From NCBI GenBank assembly GCA_039720395.1, contig CM077833.1, positions 27,798,271 to 27,862,270 on the forward strand: a stretch of DNA of 64,000 nucleotides. The letters run 5' to 3'. The stretch's first letter is position 1; the number at the start of each line of letters is the position of its first letter. Of this stretch, positions 11,211 to 21,971 are shown in pieces. This stretch comes from Liquidambar formosana (Eukaryota > Streptophyta > Magnoliopsida > Saxifragales > Altingiaceae). The position numbers and the translations under genes are program-made. The notes beneath the pieces were generated by a model that worked only from the letters and a program-made list of their open reading frames with translations, did no database searches and was not told where the DNA came from.

Positions 11211-11373
11211 CAAACTAAAACAAAGTTCTCATTTTCATGCAGAATATGATATACCTTGCCACTCAGTCCAATTAATGCTGTCATCAATTGCCATCCTCAA
11301 AGCTAGATACAGGAATCCCACCAAACTCCTCAATCGCCTAAGCTGCACGGAAAACATTTACCAAAGCCTCCTG

Positions 11374-11573
11374 TTTGGGTTTGGATTAAACTCAGCACCA
11401 TGTTAAGGTAATCTATACCCTTAAATGAGAGATTAGATGACTTGGATTGAAAGTTGAAAATATGCTACTGAAATGACCAAAATGACATCATTGGACAACT
11501 TTTTCAACTTTCAATCCAAACCATCCAATCTCTCATTTAAGGGTGTGGATTACCAACTCAGCACCAAATCTAA
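11374..11573. mobile_element. MITE inserted in SDH5 exon 2
   Basis: This 200-bp insertion is flanked by CTCCTG on both sides (11,368-11,373 and 11,574-11,579). Most of it is a foldback whose arms share about 50 bp, including CCCTTAAATGAGAGATT. It also holds two direct copies of AACTCAGCACCA (11,389-11,400 and 11,555-11,566). Removing the insertion and one CTCCTG rejoins the exon as PGQEALVNVFRAA in frame, so its limits are well supported. The superfamily is unclear. Confidence 0.8.
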
Positions 11574-11777
11574 CTCCTGACCGGGTTTGTCATCAGTATT
11601 TTTAGACAATGCTTTCTTCGCATCACGAATGAGTGTCTGGGAGCTCAGCCCAACTTGCGGCTATTAAGTCCTCGAAAACATTTTGAACTTCAGGGTCTTT
11701 TATGACAGGAAAGTGAGTTACGTCTTCACTGAAAAGGTGTGCGCTTCCACTGCTGAGTGCAAAAGGAGCCCTGCAAT

Positions 11778-12298
11778 CTGTGGCTAGAAGTATGAGAAAG
11801 AAGTTCACAATGGGAAAGCTATCTCTTAAAACAATATAATTTACAAACACAGAAATCTAGTGAACCAAGTTACGCGGTTAATAGAGACTGCTGACAGTGT
11901 AGCTGCAGTGCTGCACAAATGTGCACGTGCTGAGAAGTGGAATGCACATGCACCAGTGAAAGATGTTACTTGAGGAACTCCTTATGCATACACTAAATAC
12001 TTTTTTTCACTCAGATAAATCTAATAAAAGTCTAGACCCTAGTACCTTTTTTCCACTGTATGAAAAAATGCCATCAAGTTTCAGCCAAGTTAAGCTTTCA
12101 AGTTAAGGCCCCTCTTCAGATGAGCAGTTCATATACTTGCATATCAGACCAGCCGCATGTTATTATGATTTTGGGATTTTATATATTAAATTTATTCTGA
12201 TAGGTACATATTTGCTTCGTTGATGAGAAGCATACCTACGTCGATTAATTCAAAAATTTCAAACATAAAACCCCCTCCCCAACCCCCACCCCCGCCCC

Positions 12299-12333
<35 letters not shown>

Positions 12334-13406
12334 AAACACGAGGAGTACAGTGAAGACTGCCTAGCAACTACCATAGTCAACTCTCACAAGACTGCTGGAT
12401 TTGTTGTGGTTGGTGAATATAGCATTTTGCCCATGCAAAAGGGACAAACACAGATCTCAGGTGACAACATCAGCAGCAGGCTGATTATATATCAAAAGTT
12501 ACTTGCATCAAATAGGAATAGGAAGAAGAGCAAAAATCCCAAATCTATAAATGCAGCAAAAATATGTTCCCACCGGACTGTCATATGTCTGCATCTGTCA
12601 TAAAACTCATATAGTGCAGATGCTCAGGACAACAATAAACTTCAGAAGTACGCAATTTCATCACCAAGTGGCTGCATATATGACACATTTGTCAACAGTA
12701 TGGGCCGGGCGTTCAAGAATGCTGCATCATCGGAAAGAATAGACAGTTGCGCACTCGCACACACATACATAATCAAACACATATATTCCAAGTTTGTAAC
12801 CCTTTTGAATTAGTTGATTCTTTAGACAAGAGACGACTAAGTGGGACAGTGATATATGTTTATCAATATAACAAGACTACAGAGGTTAAAATTAAGCATT
12901 CAGACTTTCACATTACAGCCAAGCCCGGTGAGTGCCAGCCCAAGAATTTGCTCCCAAGATACGATTTCTAATGCCTACTTACATATCATGTGAAGAAACA
13001 AAAAGAAGTTAAATGACATACACACCCAATGGAAATTGAGACTAGGCTAACTGCTAACGCACGTTTAGTGTATGACTAATTCGAGAGGTGAAAAAATTGA
13101 ACAATAGAGTGATCTTTTTTTATTGAAACGTGATTTGCGTGTGGAAGTGGAATCGTTTCATTGCGATTTGCATAAATAATTTTGTGAACAAATTCGTCGC
13201 TGTTAATTGCGGCAAGCAAACAGGCCCTACCCGATTCGATTCACAGAAATGCGAGTTGGATATTAGGGCGGCAAAACTTTAACAATTGAAAGCATTGAAA
13301 TTTGTTTCGAAGTATGCATATTTAACCTAAATCGATTAAGAAAAATTTGAGATTAATCAGGGAGGTGATTGGGCGAGGTTGAGGTTGAGGTAGAGGAAGA
13401 AGGTAC
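11778..13406 (-). other. Intron 1 of the SDH5 pseudogene
   Basis: This 1.6-kb intron is bounded by GT at 13,405-13,406 and AG at 11,778-11,779. Its central and distal part, from about 12,340, is duplicated in unit 1 at 1-1,154. It contains an adjoining poly-C/poly-A tract at 12,270-12,330. Short ORFs in it reflect low-complexity sequence and I see no nested gene. Confidence 0.65.
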
Positions 13407-13807
13407 CATAAGGGATGCGATTGGGAGAGGTTGAGGCAGAAGGGGGCGAGAGGCGGAAGAAGCTTGGAGAAGCGAAGTGGCGGAGCTGCAGGCGGTGGAT
13501 GGCGGCGGAGAAACGGCAAGATTTGAGAAAGGTAGAGCGATATAAAGATCTCAGAACCGCCATCTTCCCCATCTCTGTGTTTCTCTGCGATAACAAAGAG
13601 GGGACTGACCAACGGGGAGCGACCAACGGGGAGCTTTCCTGCTACGGGTTTTCGTCTTTTTGATGGCGCAAGCCGATGGTTCAAGTAACGTGACGCTGTG
13701 ACTGCGTCAGTTGCATTATTTTAGTTATGTTTCATACGGATTACTTCATTTTGTTCGGCTATCCTTACTATTGGCCCATAAATCATAAACGTAAACAAAA
13801 TTAGTAA

Positions 13808-14215
13808 GGGGAGGCTATTGCCACCGCATAAAATACTCAAAACTCTTATTAGTTTATATTTTTTGAGATTTTATGAAAAATATAAAAGGTTTTTACAAAA
13901 ATTAATCGCATTGTTCATTAGAAAACATCATTCTGAACAACTTTGTAGAATAAATTTTTTCCAAAATCTATAATTTAAGCACACTTTTTAGCCATTTACA
14001 ATCTCTATTTCATTTTCCATGAAAAATGCCAAAAAAATCTATTTAAATGACAAATTTTGGAAAAACTTTTTTCTACAAAGTTGTCCAGAATAATGTTTTC
14101 TAGTAGACTATGTGATTAGTTTTCATAAATTTTCTTTATATTTTTTATCAAACCGTAAAAATATAAATTAAATGGGGGGCTTAGAGTATTTTATGTGGTG
14201 GCAATAGCCTGACCC
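13808..14215. mobile_element. Mutator-like MITE, 9-bp target duplication (copy 1 of 3)
   Basis: This 408-bp element has terminal inverted repeats containing AGGCTATTGCCACC and is flanked by the 9-bp direct repeat AATTAGTAA (13,799-13,807 and 14,216-14,224). Unit 1 shows the unoccupied site near 1,560-1,572. The interior (for example TTTATGAAAAATATAAAAGG and GAAAACATCATT) is shared with 17,619-18,010 and 31,120-31,517. Confidence 0.85.
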
Positions 14216-14826
14216 AATTAGTAAATGATAATCCAACCTCATCAACTAATTCAAAATTAGGAAAATTAGCGTAAAGTACAACATTAGTGAACTTGTAAAA
14301 GCAAAAGTTCATGTAGGAATCTTGTATAGGCATAAGTCTAATTTTAAGAAAAACGTGGATGTTTTATAAATGTGTTAATTGCATAAAATCTATATTACGT
14401 TTAAGTTGTTGTTTTTTGTTTTTAAGCATTAAAATGACATAACTTTTAATTTATATATCGGTTTTTGATAAAATTTATATTTTTGTAGTCTACTCGTCGA
14501 AAGTTTCGAAACAAGATTCATGATGATTACAAAATTAGGAAAAAAAAAAAACGGTTACCTTGATTAAATGCGCCGTTTGAAAATAATTAAATGTAACTAT
14601 TTTTAAAAATTTTAAATTAAATTGTTTTTAGTAGACTTTAAATTAAAATTAATTGTTTTGTGAATAATTTTAACAGTTACATTATGAATAAAATAATTAA
14701 ATTTGGTATTAATGATTTGAAATTTTTTGAATTTAAGAGAATATAGTGCTTTTAAAACAGTTACATGCCATGTATGGCTATCGTTTTTCAGTCAAGATGA
14801 AGAGGAGGAGAAAGAAAAAAAGAATA

Positions 14827-15347
14827 TCTATACTACCTAAAAAAAGTTAATGTGATTTGATTGACAAATATACCCTTATTTTAAATTTTAAATACAAAAC
14901 TACCCTTCTGCACCATTTTAATCTTATTGTAGTTGAATAGATGATAGCTACTATTGTAGTAAAGTTTATATAAGAGACATCTATACTCTTGTAGTTAACT
15001 TATATAGGAAACATTTCTCTTTGTATTTCATTAAAGTTCTAAGGTCATTATCTTCAATAATGATTAATTTTTTTAAAAAATTTTCATTTCAAATAATTGA
15101 AATTTTGTGGTTAATCAATATAATATTGTGTTACTATATATTATTGGGAATTATTATATTCTAAATTTATTTGTGTCTAACTTAAAATTTTCAAATTAGT
15201 TATACTACTCACTATAAGTTTCATTAGAAGTAAAAATCTAACCAAACTAATATTAATATCTAATTCTTTAAAAATTATTCTTTCATTTATATTTCATTTC
15301 ATATTATTGAAAAATAACCACGTGCAACGCACGGCATCTACATCTAG
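14827..15347 (+). mobile_element. Helitron-like element, 521 bp
   Basis: The element begins TCTATACTACC after an A. It ends with the hairpin CGTGC-AAC-GCACG, a 13-nt spacer and CTAG at 15,344-15,347, followed by T. The start shares more than 11 bases and further interior sequence (for example TACCCTTATTTTAA) with 59,181. There are no coding domains, as expected for a non-autonomous copy. Confidence 0.6.
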
Positions 15348-17618
15348 TATATATAAGTATGCTTAATTCAATTAGTAAATTTGATAAAAGAACGGTTGGA
15401 TCTGAATAAACGGTAAAGATAAGCTCATTTTTCAACGCTTATTGAAGGGTATTTGTGTCTATGGCCGTATTTGTGGACTTAAGGATTTATAAGTTTTTTT
15501 CATAAACTTATGGTTGTACAAGTACAATAATATGAACTTGTGGTTAAAGTCCCTTTAAAAATTTTTTGGAAAAAAAATAAAAAAAATTGCAATTGAATTA
15601 ACATAATATGCCAAATCAACTACTTTCTCTATTACACAAAGATAGGTTAAGTTTGATAGAACACGTAGTTTAAGAAAAGCCATCGTTGCATTGGCTTGTC
15701 ATTTATTAAATTTTATCTTTCCAAAAGTACAATCTCCTACTTCGTATTGGGTTTTGTGTTGAGAATAATTATTGTGCTGTCGACAAAATTGCAAATCATG
15801 CCTTTAATTTTCCTCAGTTGACTTCGTGCACAACTAATCCAGGTTTTTTTCATAATGAGCTTTCTAGAGATATGTCAGGACTTCCTAATTGTAAGTTCAT
15901 TTCCTAAGCTTTGTAATTGTTTTGGGTGGGTTTGTGAACTGGATTGTGACAGTGTATAAGTCACCAAGATCAGTCCGTACTGATTATCTATTCTTTCATT
16001 TTTTTTATCTTCTTGTATTGCTCGTTTATTTATTTTTAATAAAATTCTGAGTTGTAAGCACATGATGTTAAGGGCCTAGTGTGCCAACCTAGTTAGGATG
16101 CTAGTTTCTTCTCTTATGCTTTATGCTCTTTTTTTATTAAGAAAAAAAAAACCAATTTGATTTTGTTCTTCTTCAAATTGACAAATTCTATTGCTTGCTT
16201 TTAGAAGAAAAATTATATTCCTCCTCAAAAAAAAAAAAAAAGTAATAATAATAATAACAACAAAGGATAGTATAAAAATGTTAAAAAAATTTATGATTTA
16301 ACTTTTAAAATGGATAAACAATTTGGGATAAAAACAAGTAGCAAAAATTGCCCATCTTTGTAGGATAGAGAGAGTGTCTTGTATTTCTTTACTCCCTCCA
16401 TTCTTAAATTATTGATCTTTTTTCCCTTTAGGGATATTTCAAAATTATTGTTACATTGCAAAAGTTAATGATTTTTTTTTATATTTCATTTTCTAAAATA
16501 CCCTCAAAAGAGTATTATCTTTTTCTAATGCTTTGTACACTTGATGGCAAAATTAGAATATCAAAACATATATATTGATCTAAAAAAAATTAATAGGGTT
16601 TTCATAAAAAACATATTTTTTCAAAGGGAACAATCAATTAAGAATGTGAAGAGTATTTTTTATTTTTTTTGGCTAAGAAGTTTCCATGTACCTATATTAA
16701 ACTCACATGACCATTTTAACCATCACACTGATTGAGTATAAAGATTTTATTACAAACACCTACTAAAGATCATGTCAATTATCTTCTTCTTCTTCTTCAT
16801 TTTGTTTGTTTTTTTTTTTTTTTTTTTGGTACATTGGGAGGAGTTCAAACTCCTAACCTATTTTACTCTACCTTTTTCCCCACCCTCCCTTGCTGCTAGG
16901 CTAACCCCAATGATTGATCATGTCAATTATCATGTGAATTAAATAAGAAGATTTAGGCAAGGAGTAACTTTTCTTCCCATAGTACAATTGTGAAACATTG
17001 GAGAAATAATAAATTAGAAAAGAGTATCATACTTTTCTCGGTAGTTGAGTTGTTACTTGTTAAAACATTTCTCATCTAGTATTTACACCTTCCAAATTAA
17101 CCAACCCAAAACAAATTAGAAAAGAGCCAAGTCCCATGGTCAAGGCCGAAGCCAGGATTTGAAATTGACCTGAGCTAGATAAAAAATTAATAAGTATAAT
17201 ATAGCTTAGATAAAAAATTAATAAATACAATATATATATATATATAAGAAGTAGCGTTGTAAGCTTGTAGCGTGAAAGAGGAAAGAGTGAAGAGTTTTAT
17301 GATTCTATGAAATATAAAAATTTAAGTAACCCAAAAACAAAGAAAAAAAAGAATGGAAATCTTATCGCTATACACCGGTTGACCCTTAAAGTTGTCAGTG
17401 TTATCACGGCGAGAGAATTGAGAGAATATATTGTTTATCCATAAAAAAGAAGATTTTGCTTATTGTATTAGAGAAGCTTCTATCAACCCTCTCCCCCCCT
17501 CCTCTCTTTTTTTACTCAGTAGTGTGTATTGGCTGCTCGGTGCGTTTGATCGAGAAACTTCCTTAGTTCTCCTTTTTCTTTATTTTATATTGGACCTTTT
17601 GGTTTCAAGAACTTGGAA
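15348..17618. other. CXE2 distal upstream region, no gene seen
   Basis: From about 15,595 to 17,080 this matches 1,850-3,010 of unit 1. From 17,085 the homology ends. Near 17,140-17,230 lies a fragment (GCCGAAGCCAGGATTTGA) resembling the terminus of the element at 54,340-54,763, then an AT-repeat. I see no coding sequence. Confidence 0.5.
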
Positions 17619-18010
17619 GAGATAAATTATTGAAACCTCTCTATATTATTTGCACACGCTACTTGTTTTATTTGTCAATGTTTTATGAAAATTATAAAAG
17701 GTTTTCATAAAAACTAGCCACGGAGTCCACTAGAAAACATTATTTTGAACAATTTTATAAAAGATAATTTTTCCAAAATCTATTGCTTAAGTAGAATTTT
17801 TGTTTAAAAATGAAACAAAAACTATAAATGGTTAAACAATTTGACAAATTTTGAAAAAACTCTCTCCTTGCAAAATTGTTCAAAATTATGTTTTTTAGTA
17901 TACTATGTGACTAATTTTCATAGAAAATTTTTATATTTTTTTATAAAATCTTAAAAATCAAAATAAGTGAGATGTGCAAATAACATTGAGAAATTTTAAT
18001 AATCACTCTA
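17619..18010. mobile_element. Mutator-like MITE, 9-bp target duplication (copy 2 of 3)
   Basis: This 392-bp element is flanked by AACTTGGAA on both sides (17,610-17,618 and 18,011-18,019). Its diverged inverted termini contain TTATTTGCAC in both arms. Its interior matches the elements at 13,808 and 31,120. It sits about 270 bp upstream of CXE2. Confidence 0.75.
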
Positions 18011-18275
18011 AACTTGGAAAGACTCTTCTAAACTAGGCCTTCTTTCAATTTTTATTTTACCTTGATTAAGACTAAAACTCACATAAATTATAGAAATAAA
18101 AAAAATAAAATTGGGCTGCCCAGTGTAGCCCACCATGTAGGTCCGCCCAGTGCATGGTGGCGTGATCCGTATCGCAAGTAGCCTATGCGACAAATGTCTG
18201 CAAACAATAAATGAGAGGAGGAGAAAACGCTAAAATCACCCAACTCTATCCCTCTCCTTTCTCTAATCCTCTCCC

Positions 18276-19256
18276 ATGGATTCAAGCAAATCTGAAATAG
18301 CCCATGAATTCCTCCCACTCCTCCGAATCTACAAAGACGGCCACGTCGAAAGACTCCTAGGCACCGACGTCGTCCCACCAACCATCGATCCAAAAACCGG
18401 CGTTTCATCGAAAGACATAACAATAATCAATCCCCAATTAGGCAACATCTCAGCTCGCCTATTCCTCCCAAAACTCACTCACCCAAACCAAAAAATCCCT
18501 CTCCTCCTCTACTTCCACGGCGGCGGCTTCTGCGTCTCCTCACCCTTCACTCCCAGATACCACAACTACCTCAACACTCTCGTCTCAGAAGCTAACATCG
18601 TTGCAGTTTCTGTGAACTACAGAAAAGCCCCTGAACACCCTATTCCCGCCGCGTATGACGACTCATGGGCTGCTCTACAGTGGGCTGTCTCCCACTGTAA
18701 TGGCGGTGGACCTGAGGTTTGGTTGAGCGACTATGCAGATTTTGAGAGAGTTTTCTTGGCTGGAGAGAGTGCAGGGGGGAACATTGTTCATAATTTGGCG
18801 ATGATGGCTGGAGAGTCTGAGTTTGGGTCGGGTGTGAAGATAATTGGGGCTGCTATGGTGCACCCGTATTTCTGGGGGTCGGATCCTATCGGGTCGGAAG
18901 CGGTGGATCCAGATAGGAAGGCTTCGGTGGATCGGTTGTGGCCGTTTATATGTCCGTCGAATCCGGATAACGATGACCCGCGGGCGAACCCGGTTGCGGA
19001 GGGTGCGCCGAGCTTGGTTGGGCTGGGATGTGGGAGGGTGCTGGTTTGTGTGGCTGAGAAGGATATTTTGAGGGATAGAGGGTGGCTTTATTATGAGGCG
19101 TTGGGTCGGAGCGGGTGGATGGGTGTGGTGGAGATTGTGGAGACAGAAGGGGAGGATCATGGGTTTCATCTCTTTGATTTGGAAAGTGAGAAAGGTAAGG
19201 ATTTGATCAAACGGTTGGCAGCTTTCTTCAACAGGGACATGCCTCCTTTACTTTGA
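18276..19256 (+). CDS. Carboxylesterase, plant CXE family (copy 2)
   Basis: This intact single-exon gene encodes 326 residues, near-identical to copy 1 at 3,280. It keeps HGGG (81-84), GESAG with Ser165, Asp263 and His295, so a complete esterase triad in the alpha/beta-hydrolase_3 fold. Differences from copy 1 cluster in the N-terminus (MDSSKSEIAH versus MGSSKTEIAY), just after the oxyanion hole (VSSPFTPRY versus VFSPFNSMY) and near the catalytic His (FHLFD versus FHGYD). The last two could touch the substrate pocket. The proximal promoter is unlike that of copy 1 because homology breaks between about 17,085 and 18,200, so regulation may differ. The product is probably cytosolic and the substrate is unknown. 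Confidence 0.93.
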   Translation: MDSSKSEIAHEFLPLLRIYKDGHVERLLGTDVVPPTIDPKTGVSSKDITIINPQLGNISARLFLPKLTHPNQKIPLLLYFHGGGFCVSSPFTPRYHNYLNTLVSEANIVAVSVNYRKAPEHPIPAAYDDSWAALQWAVSHCNGGGPEVWLSDYADFERVFLAGESAGGNIVHNLAMMAGESEFGSGVKIIGAAMVHPYFWGSDPIGSEAVDPDRKASVDRLWPFICPSNPDNDDPRANPVAEGAPSLVGLGCGRVLVCVAEKDILRDRGWLYYEALGRSGWMGVVEIVETEGEDHGFHLFDLESEKGKDLIKRLAAFFNRDMPPLL

Positions 19257-21369
19257 TGTTGAGACTTGAGAGGTATAGCTTCTGTGCGCACCAAAAAGTT
19301 TCCCTAGTAATGTTTTTTTATATTATTATTAATTATTAAACCTCATGTATTATTTTATTACCCAAGAGAAAAATCAACGAGCATGCATTAAGCGTAGGGG
19401 TGATGATGCCATTTTCTAAGAATTAAATGGGTGGTTTAATTTCATTAGGATACCTGTGCTTGGCCCCACAAAATAATAATAAAATAAAAAAATTTCAACG
19501 TGTTCTAATTATTCACTCTTTTGATATAAAAGTGCTAGCTGGCATAATTTGATTTGAATTCACCACCACTTTTTATGTTAATGTCATAAACGTGTTAGTT
19601 GGCATGATTTGACTTGAATTCACCACTATTTTCTTTGACTTGAATTCATCACCATTATTGCATTGCTTTGGGTGATTATAATGCCGAAATCCAAATCTAC
19701 AAAAAAATATTAAGAGAATATGAGTTATTATCATATATGAGAGTAAAAATTTAATATCAATCGTAGTGAGGACTTAAACTTTTTTAATTAATCTTATTCA
19801 AAGTTATAGATTTGTGTCTTTAAAACAGTACAAAACACATTATAATTGTATAATTTTCATTAATTTCAACGTTCAAAAAGCCCTTAAACACTTTGTTTAG
19901 CCCTAAATTAACATCATCTTTTGTTTTAATCGTTTTTGGTTGAATTAGCTGCTCTAGTGGGGCTTTATCACTAAGAGATGTAGTGAAAAATTTGGGAAGG
20001 TGATGATATCACATTATTGTTCCAATTGATAAACATAATTGTAGTTGCTCAACTTACTAAAAATATAAAATGTCAACTATTGGGTGTATTTTTTTGGTAT
20101 TAAACTATGCGGTGTTGGTTACAGGAATATTTCTATTTCATTAATTAAGCTATAACTTCAAGACCCTTTGTTTTATCGGTTCTTTCCCCATTATTTTTAT
20201 TTTTATTTTTTTGGCCAGTGATGCAAATTATAATTCTTAATCCCAACCTCACACAAGCTATGCTTGCACCATTGTATTACAAGGCCTGTGACATGTCTTT
20301 TGTCATATCATACTATAGTTTGTAATTTTAGCTTTTAATCTGTAGGTATGTTTTTCTATAGGAAATTACTAAAGCTAATGATTCCATCCATCACCATCAA
20401 CTGAAAACTAGATTGTAATTAATAAAAAATAAATAAATAAAATGCATGCACCCCTTTTACTCTAAAAAGGTGAATGGCCAAACAACCTTTCTTTCTTTTT
20501 TAATTGCCCCCTTTTTCAGTAATCTTATAATTTTGAGAGCATTTCTTTTTTGGGGATGAAGCTTGAGAGCCTTTTTTTTGTTGCATAACCATTCAAAGTA
20601 CCTATACCTAACCAGACCTTGTTAAATGGAGAGGATCAGTATAGAGGCAACAAATCAGCTGCGACAGTAAAGATCCATTCTTTTTTGGCAGGTGAGCACT
20701 GAGCTCATTAGCCCAAAAAAGGGGGAAAAAAAAAACAAACAAACAAATAGGTAGGCAGTAGGCTCACGACGAATTAGAGAGCCAACGACCAAAGAAGGAT
20801 CCCTAGGTACACACTTGCACACGAGTTTATTGCTTAGTTGGAGTTTGCCTCTTTTCTTTATGGAATAAATGAATGGTTGCCTGGTAGGACCTTTCATATG
20901 GAAAATAACAAAATGGTAAAGTAGTGGAACCAACCTTTCTTTCACAAACTTTGCTGGACAATGGTTTAGGACTTTGGAAGCCTCACATCCAACATCCTTA
21001 AAATATTGAGTTTGATAAGAGTATGTTTTTATTTATGTGCTTCAACGCTTCACTTAATGATTTTTAAAATTTTAGAGTAGCATCAGAAATTGTTTTTGTA
21101 TCCTTATTTTTATAGCGTCCTTGTTAAAAAATACTTGACTCTTTATAATAGAGAATGAACTCTTTTTTATTTCATTCCGTGTCATAATTTATTTTAAAAC
21201 ATAGAGATACATGAATACATAAACTTGTAATAATATTGATATGAACATGTAAATATGTAGATATAGATATGTGGTTACGAGTTCATAATCACATAAATAT
21301 AAAAACACTTACGCATGATTATTTCTCATTTATTTTTTTTTGACATGTGACAAAAGATGAGTATTTTAT
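19257..21369. other. Spacer between CXE2 and CXE3, no gene seen
   Basis: Up to about 20,079 this is the duplicated CXE 3' flank. From 20,080 to 21,369 it is unique AT-rich sequence with homopolymers. The longest open frames have no recognisable domain and low-complexity composition. Confidence 0.5.
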
Positions 21370-21720
21370 TTATTTTTTGTTTTTGATAAGCAAATACTTT
21401 ATTGAATAGGAAAAGACGGAGCATCATTCCTAGTTTAGGATCGCTGTAAGAAGAACTTAGGGTGAAATTGTTCCAAATTTTTTACAAGTAACAGTCCAAA
21501 AAGCAAAGAATGAGTTGCACCATTAGCAAGTTTAAGGATATGCCTAATAACCCAAATACAAAATCCCTTGAGGAGATCTCTAGCCTCAAAAAGAAGAGCG
21601 GAACGGGTCAAAAGGGACTGGATAGACCACTCATTCAAAGAATCCAAAATAAGCGCAGCATCATCCTCAATCATCTGTTACAAAAATCAGATCATTTTTT
21701 GACTTTGTCTTATTAGGTGG
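21370..21720 (-). mobile_element. LINE-like 3' fragment with RNase H remnant
   Basis: The minus strand encodes a short stretch (ALILDSLNEWSIQSLLTRS, then DLLKGFCIWVIRHILKLANG and AAHS-like ATHSLL). It resembles the C-terminal part of the RNase H (RVT_3) domain of plant LINE and related ORFs. It is followed by an AATAAAG motif and an A-rich end near 21,380. This looks like a 5'-truncated copy. The assignment rests on pattern memory only. Confidence 0.45.
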
Positions 21721-21971
21721 GTCGGCTCATGACAGTTAGCCACCCAACGAGTCAAGGATCCAGAGCAATCCCTGCTTGGGGTTTTACTATTTTATTCATA
21801 TGGAATGTGATTGTTGGGGCGCATTAAACAAACCTTTTCCTCTTTTCCTCCCCACTAGCCATCAATATAATGCCTTTCTTTTCTGCCTGAAAGTCATCCC
21901 CTATCTTCTACTGTACTTCTTCTTTGTTTAACATTTTCTCCTCTCTCTCTCTCTCGGTGTGTGTGTTAGCG

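Larger units (their letters stand above)
8963..13572 (-). pseudogene. SDH5: SDH5-like pseudogene (mitochondrial succinate dehydrogenase subunit 5)
   Basis: Exon 1 (13,407-13,572; starts MGKMAVLRSLYRST) joins in phase to exon 2 (11,255-11,777; contains FSEDVTHFPVIKDPE and AASWAELPD) and then to a last exon starting at 9,090 (contains NVKPLSDEFVNALRMAYEQY). From memory the pieces match plant SDH5, a matrix-side subunit of complex II with an N-terminal presequence. Lesions seen: a frameshift after AELPD consistent with a 2-base loss, a 200-bp MITE inside exon 2, a TAG after FRAA, a later frameshift in the same exon, and 4 extra bases before the exon 2 donor. An LTR retrotransposon sits in the following intron, and the C-terminus is lost after KKVETE where A/T-rich sequence takes over at about 8,963. 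The gene cannot make the full protein. The identification is less certain than the decay. Confidence 0.72.
8963..20079. repeat. Tandem duplication unit 2 (SDH5 pseudogene - CXE2)
   Basis: This is the second copy of the SDH5-CXE unit. It begins inside the last recognisable SDH5 exon and ends where homology to 8,893 stops. It carries several insertions missing from unit 1: MITEs at 13,808-14,215 and 17,619-18,010, and a Helitron-like element at 14,827-15,347. The LTR retrotransposon at 9,140-11,210 and the MITE at 11,374-11,573 lie in a part of the unit whose unit 1 counterpart is off-window. Confidence 0.8.

Noticed and set aside
12220..12603. 127-residue plus-strand open frame with poly-Pro and poly-Lys
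   Set aside because: It is read through an adjacent poly-C/poly-A tract inside SDH5 intron 1. The composition is purely low-complexity and the mirrored frame in unit 1 is broken.
18675..19169. 164-residue minus-strand open frame over CXE2
   Set aside because: It is antisense to a conserved gene, rich in His, Pro and Arg from codon bias, and the equivalent in CXE1 is much shorter.
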